Source of the DNA: Ischnura elegans
Taxonomy: Eukaryota > Arthropoda > Insecta > Odonata > Coenagrionidae
DNA length: 64,000 nt
NCBI RefSeq assembly: GCF_921293095.1
Contig: NC_060259.1
Location: 3,782,001-3,846,000 of the forward strand
Direction: 5' to 3'
Every line of letters begins with the position of its first letter. The first letter of the stretch is position 1. This document shows, piece after piece, positions 47,033 through 59,358 of the stretch. The translations under genes and the position numbers were made by a program. The notes under the pieces are model-generated. The model made no database searches, was not told the origin of the DNA, and worked only from the letters and a program-made list of their open reading frames with translations.

Positions 47033-48508
47033 GTAAATAATAGATATAAGGAAAGCATGGTTTGCGTTCAGTAATGTCTCCGCTTCCATCTCACAGAGCA
47101 TGAAAATATTTTCCAAAGCCTTTTTTTTGTACGTATCGCCACGAAATTTATATCACGTGAAGTGCAGGTTATGCTCTACCTTTTTAAATTTATTGTTGGC
47201 AAAATTCACATAGTTGTAGAAATAGCATCATGAAACTGTGACACGTTATTTTTGCTGAAATGCAAATTGCTCTCCAAAACAAATTCTAAAGGTGTGTGAC
47301 GGAAGCGGATATTTACCGGAGTTTCTGAAAGCGATATCATTTCAAATGCAGTAGCTTCATATCTCTAGGATCGGTAATTAACCCCTCAAGCGCGGCGGGC
47401 ATTTATTTAAATACCATCCCAGCGGCCGGATGAGATTAAGAAGACTTCACCTTATTGGCATACTATCATTCAATAATTTATATCGTTCATAATATACGAT
47501 CATTATCATTAAAATTTTTTGTAAACTTGCATAATGTAGTGCGCTACTATATAATAATTTTTCAAGCGTTTGAATAAATATAGGCGTTGAGTTTTTCGAC
47601 CGAAGTCGTCAATGTGCTGGTTTAAAACGGAATTTCATCGAATCATTTTAAAAATTTCTGAAGGCCTAAAGTCGTTATGAATATTTTATTGGAGAGGGAA
47701 AGCATTTCTTCAAAAGATAGAGCAATTTGTTTTAATCTAAAATACAATATCTGGCGGAGAAAAAAAATTATATACAGTAGGTCAGGAAGCGTACTGGGTA
47801 CGCATGACGGCGTTGAGGGGTTAATAACATGTGCATTCTCTGTCTCGGTGTCTGTGTTTTGATGACGGAATCATCATGATGTTTTCAGTTGTGTTTTCTG
47901 TGTTTACCAAGAAAAGACTTTCTCCAGTTTCCATTATGTCATATACTTTCCGCTGTTGCATTATTACATTGTATCGGAATTTTATTTCCGTTGTAGTATT
48001 ATTATTTATTTAGATATGTAGAGCGTGTATTATGCACCTTTAACTCTATCTGGAAACTTAACGAATTTCTTTCAAAAGCATAAGTTTTGACTTTGTTAAT
48101 ATCTATTGAGTGAAATTCCGAGAAACCGATCGCTTAAATAATGGTTTGCATGTGCTCGCGGTGAAATGACGCGGTCACATTCATTATAATTCAACCTTTC
48201 CATGTAGCACTTATCAGGTATTTGATCATTTTGTGGCTTCTATATAGAACATGGTGTCTGTTATAATCACTTATCCCGGTAAGATAGAAATTCTAATTAA
48301 AAACGTACCCCCTCATGATGTAAGATTTATATTATAGTCTGCTTCCCCTTCGAATATTATAACAACATGAAACTGATTATTGATGATCATGGATCAAATC
48401 GTTGAGTTTTTTAAGCCAATAACTTCTTTTCAAGTTCGCTATTGGGTGATCGTGAGGGGAAATCCAAAACACTGCCTGTATAAAATAATGTAAATTATAT
48501 TTCTGATG

Positions 48509-48619
48509 CTTAAGGATAGGAATTCAATCGCATTGACTCTTTACGACCTCAGAAAAGCATTTTACAGCACCAAGCAGCATGCCTTGCTCAGAAAGTTAGA
48601 TCATAATGGGTTTAAATAG
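48509..48619 (+). pseudogene. Non-LTR retrotransposon RT fragment
   Basis: About 36 codons read ALTLYDLRKAF...HALLRKLDHNGF, matching the conserved LINE reverse transcriptase block usually written DLSKAFD...LL.KL...G. The frame ends in TAG and no other RT block is nearby. It is a small relic inside the P-like element. Confidence 0.6.
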
Positions 48620-49336
48620 GTTGAATCAAATTTAATTACGTAATATTTTTGGCCCGATTACTTATGGCAGTGAAAGGTTAGGTAGCATTGCTTCTACGTT
48701 TTTCGTCTAATTGACAACTCTAACTGAGCAACAACTCTTTGACAACAAAAATACAGTAAGTGGAAGCATCAAACCTTTGGAATTTTCGAATTATTTTGTT
48801 TGAATAGTGTGACAATGTCGCTGGTAAATCTAAGGGTGAACAATACCATGTATTCACGATTGTAGGCTACCTTCCTACACTAGCAGACGACGTAGTTAAC
48901 CATTTTCCCCATCTGCTACGCCCCTTCTACATTTGGGACACAATATTTTATTTTCGAGATAACTCATGCATATGGATTCCAATTCCATAATATTGAGCAG
49001 GAACCGAATTAGTATTAATCTTAGCTCAGCTTATATTACCAATTTCATAACTTCGTCACGGTTATGTTCCGCTCAAAGATTGGTTAATTTACCACGTAAG
49101 TGTCAAGATCGGTCCCTTTCTTTTTAATTGGATACATCTTTAACGAAAATGACAACGTTTTCTATAGTTCATAGCCTTAATCAATGCGCCATTATCTTTC
49201 ACAATGTAATTTTCCTCCAGTTCCCTACTTACGCAAACGCATAGGTCGGTGAAAGCAACATGGCCGCCAGCAGAAAGGCATGGCTTCACCCCCCCACTCC
49301 CATTGCCAATCTATTGTATATATCTGTGAGCGGAAC

Positions 49337-49362
49337 CAAGGCCCTTGTATATAAGGGCCATG
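49337..49362. mobile_element. 26-bp transposon remnant at a reused target site
   Basis: CAAGGCCCTT...AAGGGCCATG lies between a second and a third copy of AGCGGAAC (49329-49336 and 49363-49370). It is almost palindromic with CA...TG ends and looks like a deletion product of a MITE that used the same 8-bp site as the P-like element. Confidence 0.6.
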
Positions 49363-49802
49363 AGCGGAACTGTGATTTTCGGATCACTTCGTTTCCTGTG
49401 ACTGCTACTCATCAGTAACGGTGATTCTTAACTGTGATTGCGATCACCGAGGTGAATCACTCTTAAAAGTCATCGGTGATTTGTGGCGCTGCTATTCCTG
49501 CTACTTTGTCCAATTCCAAGGAATGAGCTCTCCTCAATAGGAACAAATAAAGTTATAGAAAATTGTAAAATTAGGCAAAATATTTTTTTGAGGGAATAGT
49601 TCTAATTCCGAGTTTATATTACAATAATGAAGTAAATTTGATGTGGTAAAAGAATTGATAAGGGTCAGTCATTTTTATACATATTTATAATCAAACCATC
49701 ATAATTCAAAGCTTTAGCTGTATATTTCGCACAGAATGTCTTATTTATCATAAAAGATGGAAAAGACATCCTTATTTTACTATTGGTAGCATATGCAGCT
49801 AC

Positions 49803-49840
49803 CTTCGGCAGCTACCATTATATAATGGTAGCTGCCGAAG
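49803..49840. repeat. Perfect 38-bp palindrome
   Basis: CTTCGGCAGCTACCATTAT and its exact complement, without spacer, within the right arm of the outer hAT element. Confidence 0.95.
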
Positions 49841-50103
49841 CTAACTTCACCGTATTCACAGTCGCAGTGATTTCGAGTATTTGGTGATTTAGTCACCGGC
49901 AGTGATCGGCTACTTCTCTTCAATCACAGGTGGCGATATATCGCATATCACTTGGTAGCAGCCAGAGCTATCTTCACCGAATCCAGTAATTGAATCACCG
50001 ATCATAGTGATTTCGAATATTGAATCACCGACAGTGACTGCTACTTCTCAGTAACGGTGATTCAATCACAGTTAGCGATATATCGCTCATCACTAATCAT
50101 TAC

Positions 50104-50972
50104 TACTCCACAACTCAATTACAATTACTCCATAATTACGTCCACAACTACAATGAACACCGCTGTTTACATGGCAAAGCAAATGTATGACATATATTAA
50201 CAGCATGCGGCTCCATCGTCTACCGCGGTCTGCTGTTTAAGCTAGTTTAAGCGGCGGAAGCGGAAGTTCGTTGACAACTCTCGTCGCGTAAACTGAAGCA
50301 CGAAACTTACGCGGCGGAATGTTCGAAATGGCTTACTGAATAGACAATGGCTTAATGACATCAAAATTAATGGTATCCTAGGTGTGGCAATACCCTTAGC
50401 AACAAAACATCAATAAATATGTTCAAAGTTAAGAGGTATGTCAAAATTTTTTTTGTATTCCATTCTGTTCTTATATATATTATATATATTTTTTTTAAAT
50501 TATATTATTGTATAAAAAACCCAATAGTACCTTTTTTATGTATATTGTATATCGTTTTAATCTTTGTATTTTATACTGTTCATACTTTTTTCTTACATAG
50601 CCCTGTTTTTAAAATTGACCTAAACTCCAAGAAATTTTATATCGTATAATAAACAAGGCCAAGAAAAGAAAAAATAATAATTACTGAATAGCAACAATGT
50701 GATTTTCGCGATCCCGTCACGAAATCTTTCGTCTTCGCGACCGCGTAAACAGTTACTGAATAGCCCTGCTGTTCAACGTGGACTTCATTTCGCGACGTGT
50801 TAGCTGATGGTAGCGTGGTGTTTTGGGAACACATCTTGCCTTAGCAATAAGGAAAGAGGAAGAAAAAAGATCGAGTATTCCTGCACTCATTTTTTACACG
50901 CGAAAGAGGATATATTGTAAACGGTAAGTAATTATATGCATATTAATTACGCATCCGCAGAGTAGCATTTCA
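50104..50972. other. Intergenic, nothing recognised
   Basis: CG-containing stretches near 50210-50340 and 50700-50820 share TTACTGAATAG and CGCGTAAAC words and may be related transposon ends, but I could not define an element. The frame at 50419-50649 is a low-complexity hydrophobic run. Confidence 0.45.
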
Positions 50973-51233
50973 CAGGGGTGCTGACTTACAAAAAATATTG
51001 GGGGGGCCCAAACCGAGGACCTTGCCCAGGTAAATTTTATAAGTAGTGAATTTTAAGTTTTTTAAGCATTTTAGAAGAGTCATATGATCAACATTATAAC
51101 CGTGATCACTCGAATCTCGATATCTGGACACTCCAGGGAAAATTGACTAGCCTGACACATTTTTTCCTCACATCTGTAACGAATTTGTGGGGGGGCTCGG
51201 GCCCCCTCAGGCCCCATGGAGTCGGCGCCACTG
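50973..51233. mobile_element. 261-bp hAT-like MITE
   Basis: Ends CAGGGGTGCTGACTTAC and, read inverted, CAGTGGCGCCGACTCC, each followed by a GGGGGGCCC run. The flanks GCATTTCA (50965-50972) and GAATTTCA (51234-51241) agree at 7 of 8 bases, as expected for an aged hAT duplication. Confidence 0.8.
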
Positions 51234-51538
51234 GAATTTCAGTCACGTGGGTTAATCCACAACCATGGCCGGTTTTTTGTAATTTTTTGTGTATTCTGTA
51301 GCGTTTCAGTGTTGGAAATCTTTCCATGATTCGGAATCAAAATTGAAGTAATAAGTGTTGAATCAATTTACTTGTCTAACATCGAATTTGGTGAAATTTA
51401 AGTATAGCACGACCTTGGGTTTTGTAAAAATATCTGATGCTCTACTCTTGTCTTTGGTGTACGGTGTATTTTCTTTGGTTGATATATGCGAGTTTTCTTG
51501 ATATATGCAAGTTTTTTTTGCCAGATTCGGTAAGCGGA

Positions 51539-54500
51539 ATGTATAAGGTGGTGGAGTTTGGCAATGATCACTCCATTGGCATTGTCCATGCGGAGTGGCT
51601 TACTCCTAAAAAGAGGCATTGCCTATTGCCTCCTTATAAGGTATCCTCGAGTCGTGGGCTGTTTACCCGATCCATCGGACTTTTTATTCTGCTGGTATGT
51701 ATTTTTGGTACTCTACACCATATAAATATTTCCAATAGGGTGGTTTCCTATTATTTTTTTAATGCCTATATCGGAAGATTATTACTCCTGGAGTGCGTAT
51801 TTCACGCTTTTAGATTTTTAAATGACGATATCTATTTTTCGCGATTAAATGAAAAGTGAAAATTTTCAAGCGCGCGAAAACGCGACGGGTAAGGAAATCT
51901 CTCCGTGTGACGTATTTCTGGTTCCCCCTCCCGCCTTGTGAGGTGACCTCGATCGAGGCTCTGAGCGCTGATAGGACGCAGGATGCTAGAGGGTAGCTGA
52001 GTACCTTGCTGTCTGGTAGCGCTTGGCTTAAAAAAGGTTTATTAATACCTTATCAAACGAAGAAAACTTTCCGACATTAGCCAGTTTTAATAGGTGATTA
52101 TTAAGACATGTTTCCCTGAGCTCTGCGCCTCATGCATGCATTGGTAATCTCAGACGATGTTTAACTCCTATCTTCTCCTATAGAAACTAGGTCCCTGTGA
52201 CGTCACGTGGAGAGGCATCGCATGAGCGCCAATCTGGCCCTTTTCAAATGAGGATAAAAATGGACCATTGCCATTCGTCTAAACCGGTATTTCTAAAACG
52301 AAATAATTTGTATATTATGAATACAGTAATTGTGGGTAACAAATCGCAATCAATGCCTTTCGGTTTCTTTGATGAAGGAAACTACCCTATTATCTTGCTA
52401 CTTTTTCTGAAATAGATTTAGGGGTCAGCACAATATAGGTCTCTTCAGTGTGCACAGAAACTGCTGTTACTATGTACTAATGTTCATTTATATAAATATT
52501 TCCAATTATCTTGCTACTTTTTCTGAAAAAGATTTAGGGGTCAGCACAATATAGGTCTCTTCAGTGTGCACAGAAACTGCTGTTACTATGTACTAATGTT
52601 CATTTATATAAATATTTCCAATTATCTTGCTACTTTTTCTGAAAAAGATTTAGGGGTCAGCACAATATAGGTCTCTTCAGTGTGCACAGAAACTGCTGTT
52701 ACTTGTCATCAGAGTGGTCATTTCAACGAAAATTCTCATATTTGGATTTCATTGAATTCTTAGGGATATCAGATTTTTGATGAGGGTACCTAGCTTAAGC
52801 AATTAAGGCTTTCGTTTACTGCTTAGTTGTTACCATTCGAGCATTATTTCCCAAGGGAACTCATTCCTGATGTTGCTTCAAGCAATGGCCGCGAAAGCTA
52901 GAATATTATCGACACGCAATACGTAGCGGCACTGTAATTTGCGTTGGATATCAAATTTTCACAGGTCAGATGTTTGCCCACAAATTAATGCAGTGATTTG
53001 AGCAGCAGTACCTCACCTTAAAGTTCTTATTACGTTAAGTAGTAAAATTCCCAAATTTATGATTTCGAAACTGCAAATAACGTCGTTATTAATGTTCCGT
53101 CGTACTTTTCTGTAACATTAATTCACGTGGAATTTGATCTTGATCCTTTATTCTCTTCATCCGCCCTACTTTTGCGACCTGTTCTTGTGATTGGCTGATA
53201 CATGTTCATCAAAGAATCACGATAAGCGAATTTATGATTTACTTTTCGAAAATACATAAACTTTCTTAAATATATTTTATATATATGAATCAATATTGTA
53301 AAAAAGGACCATTAAGTAGATCGTGGAAACCTCCATCCTGCGAACAATGATGCTACTTTGATTGACTGGCATCTGTAATCGTAGGTGCATTTGGCAAAAT
53401 TGTTATGAAAAATGTGAAGAGTTGATTGGAATGCTGTTGGCTAACCATTTGTTCAATCGTCAGTGAAGAATGTCTTCCTACGTACGACATGTGTATAATT
53501 AATCTTTCGGTGATGATATTTCTCTTATTATTTTAGATGAGTTATCTATAGCTAGACAGAAACTCAGGCAAGCAAAAACTGAATCAGAGCTGCTATCTGA
53601 CTTTGAAGAGACAGGGAAGCGGAAGCAAAGGAGAGCCGAGAGGTTTTGTCCAAGTGATAGTGACAGTGAGGACCAGACTCCCAGGAACATCATTAAACAC
53701 TATCCACGGCCACCCACTGTGAATGATTCAGGTAATGTATATGCCTATATATGTTTTTAATATGATGATTTACATGGCAGTTAACATTCATGGGTACTAT
53801 TTTAATGAATTGTTTTACTAGTGTGGAGGACTTAGTAAGTAAAGGCTACTAATTAATTTTTCTAATTTTTATATTTTTGCAGATGACGTACCTTCTCCAG
53901 AAACTGGTAGTCTGGGTGAGGAATCACCTTTAAATACTAAGAGGGAGGCAGAATCTCTAACTTCACCAGGTAAATATTTCTTAGAGAAAAATATCTGTTC
54001 TGAAACTATACTAGATGCATGATGTAACTCTCTTAAATATTTGGATGTCACCTAGCTGGAAACTGTTATGTAGTGGAAACATTCCAGAATAATGGGGAAC
54101 ATGCATGAAATTTGTTCATAATGCTAGTTAGTCTCATTGAATAGAAAAATTTCTCACGATTCCAAATATATGTCAAAACTCTCCTAGTACTCCACAAACG
54201 TCAATAAATGCTAATTGAAAATGATTGAATATCTCTTGAAGTCACGTGACCTGAAACACCTTCTGACTTCATGGCACGGTACAACAGACACTTCGCTAAG
54301 AGAGTAGAGTGGTAAAGCCTTGATTAGAAGTTATGGAAGCAAAAATCATCGACGTGCTTTGTAGTAGTTCCTAAAAGGACAAATTGACCACAGAGGGATT
54401 TAAGAAAGCACAATACCTCAGTTTACTTTTGGTCGACTTCCTTATGGCAGCTGATTTACTGAAAAACAGCGATTGCTTCATCACTAGCGCTATGCGGGAG

Positions 54501-56057
54501 TACAATAAGGCTGGTAAATAATTATGCGATCAATGAAAATTATTTTACAAACGTTTTTACATATTTATTTATTGTCCTTTAAGATTTAATGTATCCATTG
54601 CTAGCTGAAAATCTATCTTATGTATCTGAAGTTCTGTTTTTAAAGACTCATAACTCAGCTAAAAAGCATTACTATTTTTCCGCGAAATTTTCGGAGAGTA
54701 CATTTGAGGCAGGGACCTTCTTGTTCCAGTAATTTTAAAAAAATGTGCATGTTCCCCATTGTCAGAACACAGTTACTGTGTAGTTCCCACAGTCAAGTTT
54801 CAGCAAAGATGCCACCTTTTGCCATTATAGAAATTACAAAAACTTAATGAAATGTCATAATTAATGCTGTTACTGAAATTTTCTTGTGAAGTTTCCCAGG
54901 CTAACTCGGTGGAGAATGTGGAAATACAATTTTGTTTTTCATAACCACTCTTTACAAATCTAATAGCTCTATGTTTCAATGTACTAACTCTATAAGCAAA
55001 CTTTAAGGACCACACACTAGTAGTAAGGTCTAGCAAGAGCCTTGTCATATCTCTCATTTATCTCCATCATTTTTTGAAGTAATCTCATTACAAAGGACTC
55101 AAGTAAATTTTTAACAAGGAAGTCTTAGTACCCGAAAAGTGTAATTTGAAGTGTGTATGTACTATGGTGGAAGAGCTACTATTAATTAACTTAAAACATG
55201 AAATGTTCCCATTTTTCAGTGGCTTCGCCTTCTTCACCAGGATTAGTGGCCATTGCCAGATATTTGGCCAAACTAGATAAGAAATTGGACGAGATATTGC
55301 AACATCAACTCGAATCCAAAAGCCCTACAGTTGGTGTTCCCAGAATAATATGTGTGGCTGATACATTGAAGCTGCCTTGTGACAGTTACGATGAGGTTAT
55401 GAAGATAGAAGAATTCTTAAAAGATGATGGTGATGATGTAACAGATTTTGTTAGTAGATATACATAATTACATTATCTGCATTTTTCATGATTGATTTTG
55501 AGTAATTAATATCACTCGGATTAAACACATGTTTTTTTTGTAAATAACACTTAGTCAACTGTCTCATCAAAAACGGTTTACAGCAATTTAAGTACATGTA
55601 TGGCTTCTTTCATGGCTGATTTTATTGTTTTTGTGTTTTAGGAACACTGGCTGAGCCTTGTAGGAGGCAAAAAAGTAGAGCATGTTGTTCCGCGGATGTT
55701 AGAAAAGTTATTCACCATCAGGATTGCAGCTGAGTACAACTGGACGGGTAAAAATAGTAAATACCCATTGAAAGACCTGAAGCTTATCAAGGTTATTTAT
55801 AGTAAGTGTAATTAATTTTAGGAAAAAAATTCTAGTTCAATCCTTGCTGTGAGGAGTTGTAACTTTATTGGTATCATACTACTAGTTAGTTAATTCCCTC
55901 GTTTGAAATTCACATTTCTATTAAAGGAGCTGTGAGATGGAACTATAAGACATTGGATGTCACTGATGATGAGATAAATACGATTTGCAGCAATTGGTTC
56001 AGTTTCACCAAGGATCATGATGGAGGGCGAGAGCCAAGGCGTAAGAAAGAGGCCTGA
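51539..56057 (+). CDS. DUF4806-domain protein, multi-exon
   Basis: Exons I can place: 51539 to about 51640 (start MYKVVEFGNDHSIGIV, ending LLPPYK before a GT), 53537-53731, 53883-53969, 55220-55437, 55642-55801 and 55927-56057 (stop TGA). Introns from the second exon on have GT-AG borders and matching phases, and all these exons are open. The first exon does not join the second in phase, so at least one small exon between 51.64 and 53.5 kb is missing from this model. The first exon has the MY.VVEF...W start typical of this family. The second is acidic with KR repeats (…ARQKL, KRKQRRAE). The last three form DUF4806: LPCDSYDEVMKIEEFL, then LEKLFT...YNWTGK, then VTDDEI...W. The function is unknown. 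Such genes are common and often repeated in arthropod genomes. The next gene downstream is a decayed transposase only about 30 bases away. Confidence 0.75.
52391..52703 (+). repeat. 116-bp tandem repeat, about 2.7 units
   Basis: TATCTTGCTACTTTTTCTGA recurs at 52391, 52507 and 52623 with almost no change. It lies in the large first intron of the DUF4806 gene. Confidence 0.93.
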
Positions 56058-56085
56058 TGACTTGAACCTCTGTAGTTAAAGTGGT

Positions 56086-58123
56086 TTGTCCCTACGTTCC
56101 AAACGTCGAACTGTTGCTAATGAAGTAGGGAAAGTGCTTCAGGAATCAGGGGCTTGCAATGCAATACAGGTGGATGATAATGGAGTTGAAAGTAATTTTG
56201 TACATTTTAGTGTGCATTCAGATGAGTCGATACAGGTGGAATAAATATAAATAATCCTGTAAATATTAGTGTGTCTTCAGATGAGTCTTGTTATAATAAA
56301 TCATCATCCAAAACTGAAACAAGTGAGTTGGAGAGTGATGATAGTTATTCCACCCCACCCATCCCATGTGACGAGGATTTGCCTGAGAAATTGAGAGTGT
56401 GGAGTATGACTCATAATATTCCTACCAATGCTATGACTGAGCTTTTACACATATTGCAGCCATTTCATGAAATTTTGCCCTTGGATGGTCAAACTTTATT
56501 GCGCACCCCTAAGTCCGCTCACAACATAACTGCCTGCTGTGGGGGCTCCTTTGCATACTTTGATGTGAAAGGGAATGTGTTGAAGAGAGTGGCCTCTGGT
56601 TTGGTACCTTGTAAGTATGTACTCCCTATGTCAAGAAATTGGCTTCTACGTACAGTGATATTTTAACTGTTACTGTTGATGGTTTGCCCCTTTTTGCAAG
56701 CTCCACAAAATCCTTTTGGCCTATCTTAGGCATCCTAGATCAAGTCGTTGACAAAGTGCCTTTTGTAATTGGTATTTTTTATGGACCTGAAACTAAGCCC
56801 AGTAATTCTAATGAATTTTTAAAGATGTTTGTAGATGAATGCTTGATACTGCAGTCAGAGGGAATTATAGATAATAATAAGACTTATTCATTTCGTGTAA
56901 GTTGTGTTGTGGCTGATGCTCCAGCTAGATGGTTTGTGAAATGTATTGCGCCTCACAACTCACTCCATGGTTGTGAGAAGTGTGTTCAAGAAGGTGTATT
57001 TATGGGTCGAGCTACCTGGCCTTACTCTAATACCTTGCAGCTGAGGAAAGACAGTATCTTCAAAAATCTTGGCTACGAGGATCATCAGCGTGACAGAAGT
57101 AGGCTTTCTGATTTGGACCTAGGTTTAGTCACTCAGGTGCCCTTGGATTACATGCACCTAATATGTTTAGGTGTCATGAAAAGGCTAATCCGGATTTGGG
57201 CGGAGAAAGGCCCAAGACATTGTAGACTGGGGTCAGTTAGCCGAGATGAGCTTTCCAAGAGATTAGTATCATCATCTAAGTTTATCCCTAAAGAGTTCTC
57301 ATGTAAACCAAGGTCACTTAAATAATTCAAATTTTGGAAAGCAACTGAATTAAGATCATTTTTATTGTTTCATGGGCCCTATGTTTTAAAAGATGTTCTT
57401 CATACAGATTTGTATGAACATTTTCTAATTTTACATTGTGCTATGCATATATTGTGCAGTAATTTGTCGGAAGACTAGAAGTGGGTGTCTTATGCAAATG
57501 AATTGCTCCACCTCTTTGTGGAAAATGTTCAAAAAATGTACTCTAAAGAGGTTTTAAATTATAGTATGCATAATCTCTTACATGTATGTGACGACATCAA
57601 CAATTATGGGAGCTTAGATAATTATTCAGCTTTTCCATTTGAGAATTTCATGAGCAGACTGAAGCGGTTAGTAAGGGGTCCAAACAGACCTCTTCAACAA
57701 GTCTCAAATAGAATACTGGAGATGAGCGTGTCTGGGAGTACTCAATGTGTTCCAAAATCGCAAGGTGGTAATGGGTCTACTCTCAGGGTGATTCGTCCCA
57801 GTAACTTGCATGGTTGTTGCCTAAGTGTATTCTCCCCAGACTCGGCCTTTGTTACCAAAGACCAGAGAATAGGAATTGTGAAGGCAATTGAGTCAAATAA
57901 CTCTGGGGTGTACATCTTGCAGTGTGACATATTTGAAATAAAGGAGGATTTCTTTGAATTACCTCTTAGAAGTGGTACGATTGGTATATTTGTAGTGAAA
58001 AAATTAGTACCTGGATGTAAATTGCAGTCCACCCAGATTTTATCTAAGTGCGTTTTGTTGCCCTACAAAAAAGATGGACAGTTTTTGTGTGTGCCATATT
58101 GTAATATGGAAAGGTACTGTTGA
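56086..58123 (+). pseudogene. Decayed transposase of the DGLPLF / DYMHL type (DUF4218-like, TNP2-related)
   Basis: The N-terminal part (56086-56241) reads SKRRTVANEVGKVLQ, followed by a frameshift. Next comes 56245-56635 (KLRVWSMTHNIPTNAMTELLHIL), then another frameshift, then one frame to 58123 with stops at 57323 and 57476. Conserved blocks in order are DGLPLFASSTKSFWPIL, VVADAPARWFVKCI...H...C.KC, VPLDYMHLICLGVMKRL, and MHNLLHV...FPFENFMSRLKRLVRG. These are the blocks of a large metazoan transposase family related to the plant TNP2/CACTA transposases (recognition by motif, not by search). Two frameshifts and two nonsense codons make it inactive. It may have formed a two-gene element with the DUF4806 gene. 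Confidence 0.8.
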
Positions 58124-58397
58124 AATTTTCCTAATTTTGTCCTAATAAAAAATTGTCCTAATTTGTGAAAATAAAAGTTGGGGACCTTACGAACTGATAT
58201 TTTTTGTTTTCCACTTTTAACCACTGTAACCTTATTTTGTCCTATATCATTGATTGTTAATGTATTTAATTTCATTTTGATTTATAAGGAGCTAAAGGTA
58301 AAGTTTCTATCTTCCAGTATAGTATCAAGTGAGAAGGTAAATTAATTTAACTTTCATTCTATAAAAATGAGAATGAAAAATGCCAGCAAAATATAGC
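58124..58397. other. 3' flank of the decayed transposase
   Basis: AT-rich, with several TTGTCCTAATT-like repeats at 58120-58165 and AATAAA-like signals at 58145 and 58171. No gene. Confidence 0.45.
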
Positions 58398-58624
58398 TTT
58401 TGTTGGGAAACGGATGGCAGAATTTAAAAGGGCCAATGGTATATTGTTGGAGATTTGTTGGCCTAGGGTTGGGAATACGAAGGCCCGACTGTAATGCTCT
58501 GTTGGCCCATCGTTGGGGAATCGTTGGTTGGGATACGGTTGGCGAGGTGGCCAAATCATACCATGGGCCAACCGCTGTGTCCCACCATCTGCCAACATAG
58601 GGCCAACCAAAAATGTTACTTGGG
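58398..58624. mobile_element. CCC...GGG-type element, family beta, fragment
   Basis: The right end ...TGTTACTTGGG is the inverse of CCCAAGTAAC at 10122. GTTGGCC / GGCCAAC and GTTGGGA motifs recur throughout. The left terminus is not found. It is the same family as 10122-10345. Confidence 0.65.
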
Positions 58625-58937
58625 TGATGTGATTGAATATAATAACTTGTCCACAGGAAATAAAAATGCCTCAATTGTCAAAGTGATTATGTGAAAAAGA
58701 AACAATTAATGGGGTTAAATTCGGCAATAAAATCATCATTCACATGCATTGCAATTTTTATGTTACGGCCATCAGAGGTTGAATAAAATTTGCTTAAGTG
58801 CAATAGAATTAAAACTAATTCAACAAGGCAATCAACCCATTCAGCATTCCAGGTGTGAGTCCATCATTAGCTCCGATTGTAATGTGCGCAGCATTTATCA
58901 CTTAGAAGTCTTAGCAGAAGAATGAGCTCAAGTGAAG

Positions 58938-59358
58938 CCCAGTCAACACAACAATTATGGCCAGAGTGCGGCCGTACTGTGGTCATAGTGGGTTGCCATT
59001 ATGGCCCCATAGTGGCTTTGACCTCCGGCCATAGTGTGGTCAAAGTGTGGCTCGCCATTAGGTGGATAATATACTTTCTTCAGATCAATTGAATCAATCA
59101 ACTTCCATTTTAATAACTTACCAACTAACCTGTATCAATTGCAACCGTAATATACTTACATTTACAAATTTTTTGTTTGCCATTCTGTGGCATTCCTGAG
59201 ACGATCCACAGAGTGGCCATAGTTTGGCGATCCAAACTATGGCTTGCCGCATGGCAACCACAGTCTGGTCATAATATGGCAAGCTGTGGCTAGCCATAGT
59301 TGCCACAGGCAACCCACAATTTGGCCACACTGAGGCCATAAATGTTGTGTTGACTGGG
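58938..59358. mobile_element. CCC...GGG-type element, family gamma
   Basis: Inverted ends CCCAGTCAACACAACA match over 16 bases and continue with TTATGGCC. About 15 copies of GGCCATAGTGTGGC-type dyads lie on both sides of a plain 100-base centre (59062-59165). A second right-type end (...TTTACTGGG) closes at 59406, as if a related copy is fused on. No coding sequence. Confidence 0.85.

Larger units (their letters stand above)
46763..49328 (+). mobile_element. P-like element with THAP first exon, inserted near the left end of the outer hAT
   Basis: An 8-bp duplication, AGCGGAAC, lies at 46755-46762 and 49329-49336. Inverted ends CACAGATATATACAATAG continue for over 100 bases with gaps, including GCTTTCACCGACC on both sides. 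The 8-bp duplication, CA...TG termini and a THAP exon just inside the left end all fit the P superfamily. The transposase core is not found in the 2.5 kb, so it is non-autonomous. Confidence 0.85.
46747..50095. mobile_element. Outer hAT element, non-autonomous, with nested P-like element
   Basis: An exact 8-bp duplication, ATCATTAC, lies at 46739-46746 and 50096-50103. Inverted ends are TAGTGATGAGCG. The right third (49380-50095) is rich in GTGATT / AATCAC motifs of the same kind as in the hAT MITE at 140-1244. Most of its length is the P-like element at 46763-49328, so its own DNA is under 0.8 kb. No hAT transposase. Confidence 0.93.

Noticed and set aside
46607-47116. 169-codon minus-strand frame
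   Set aside because: It runs antisense through a transposon end and the plus-strand THAP exon, and shows no domain of its own.
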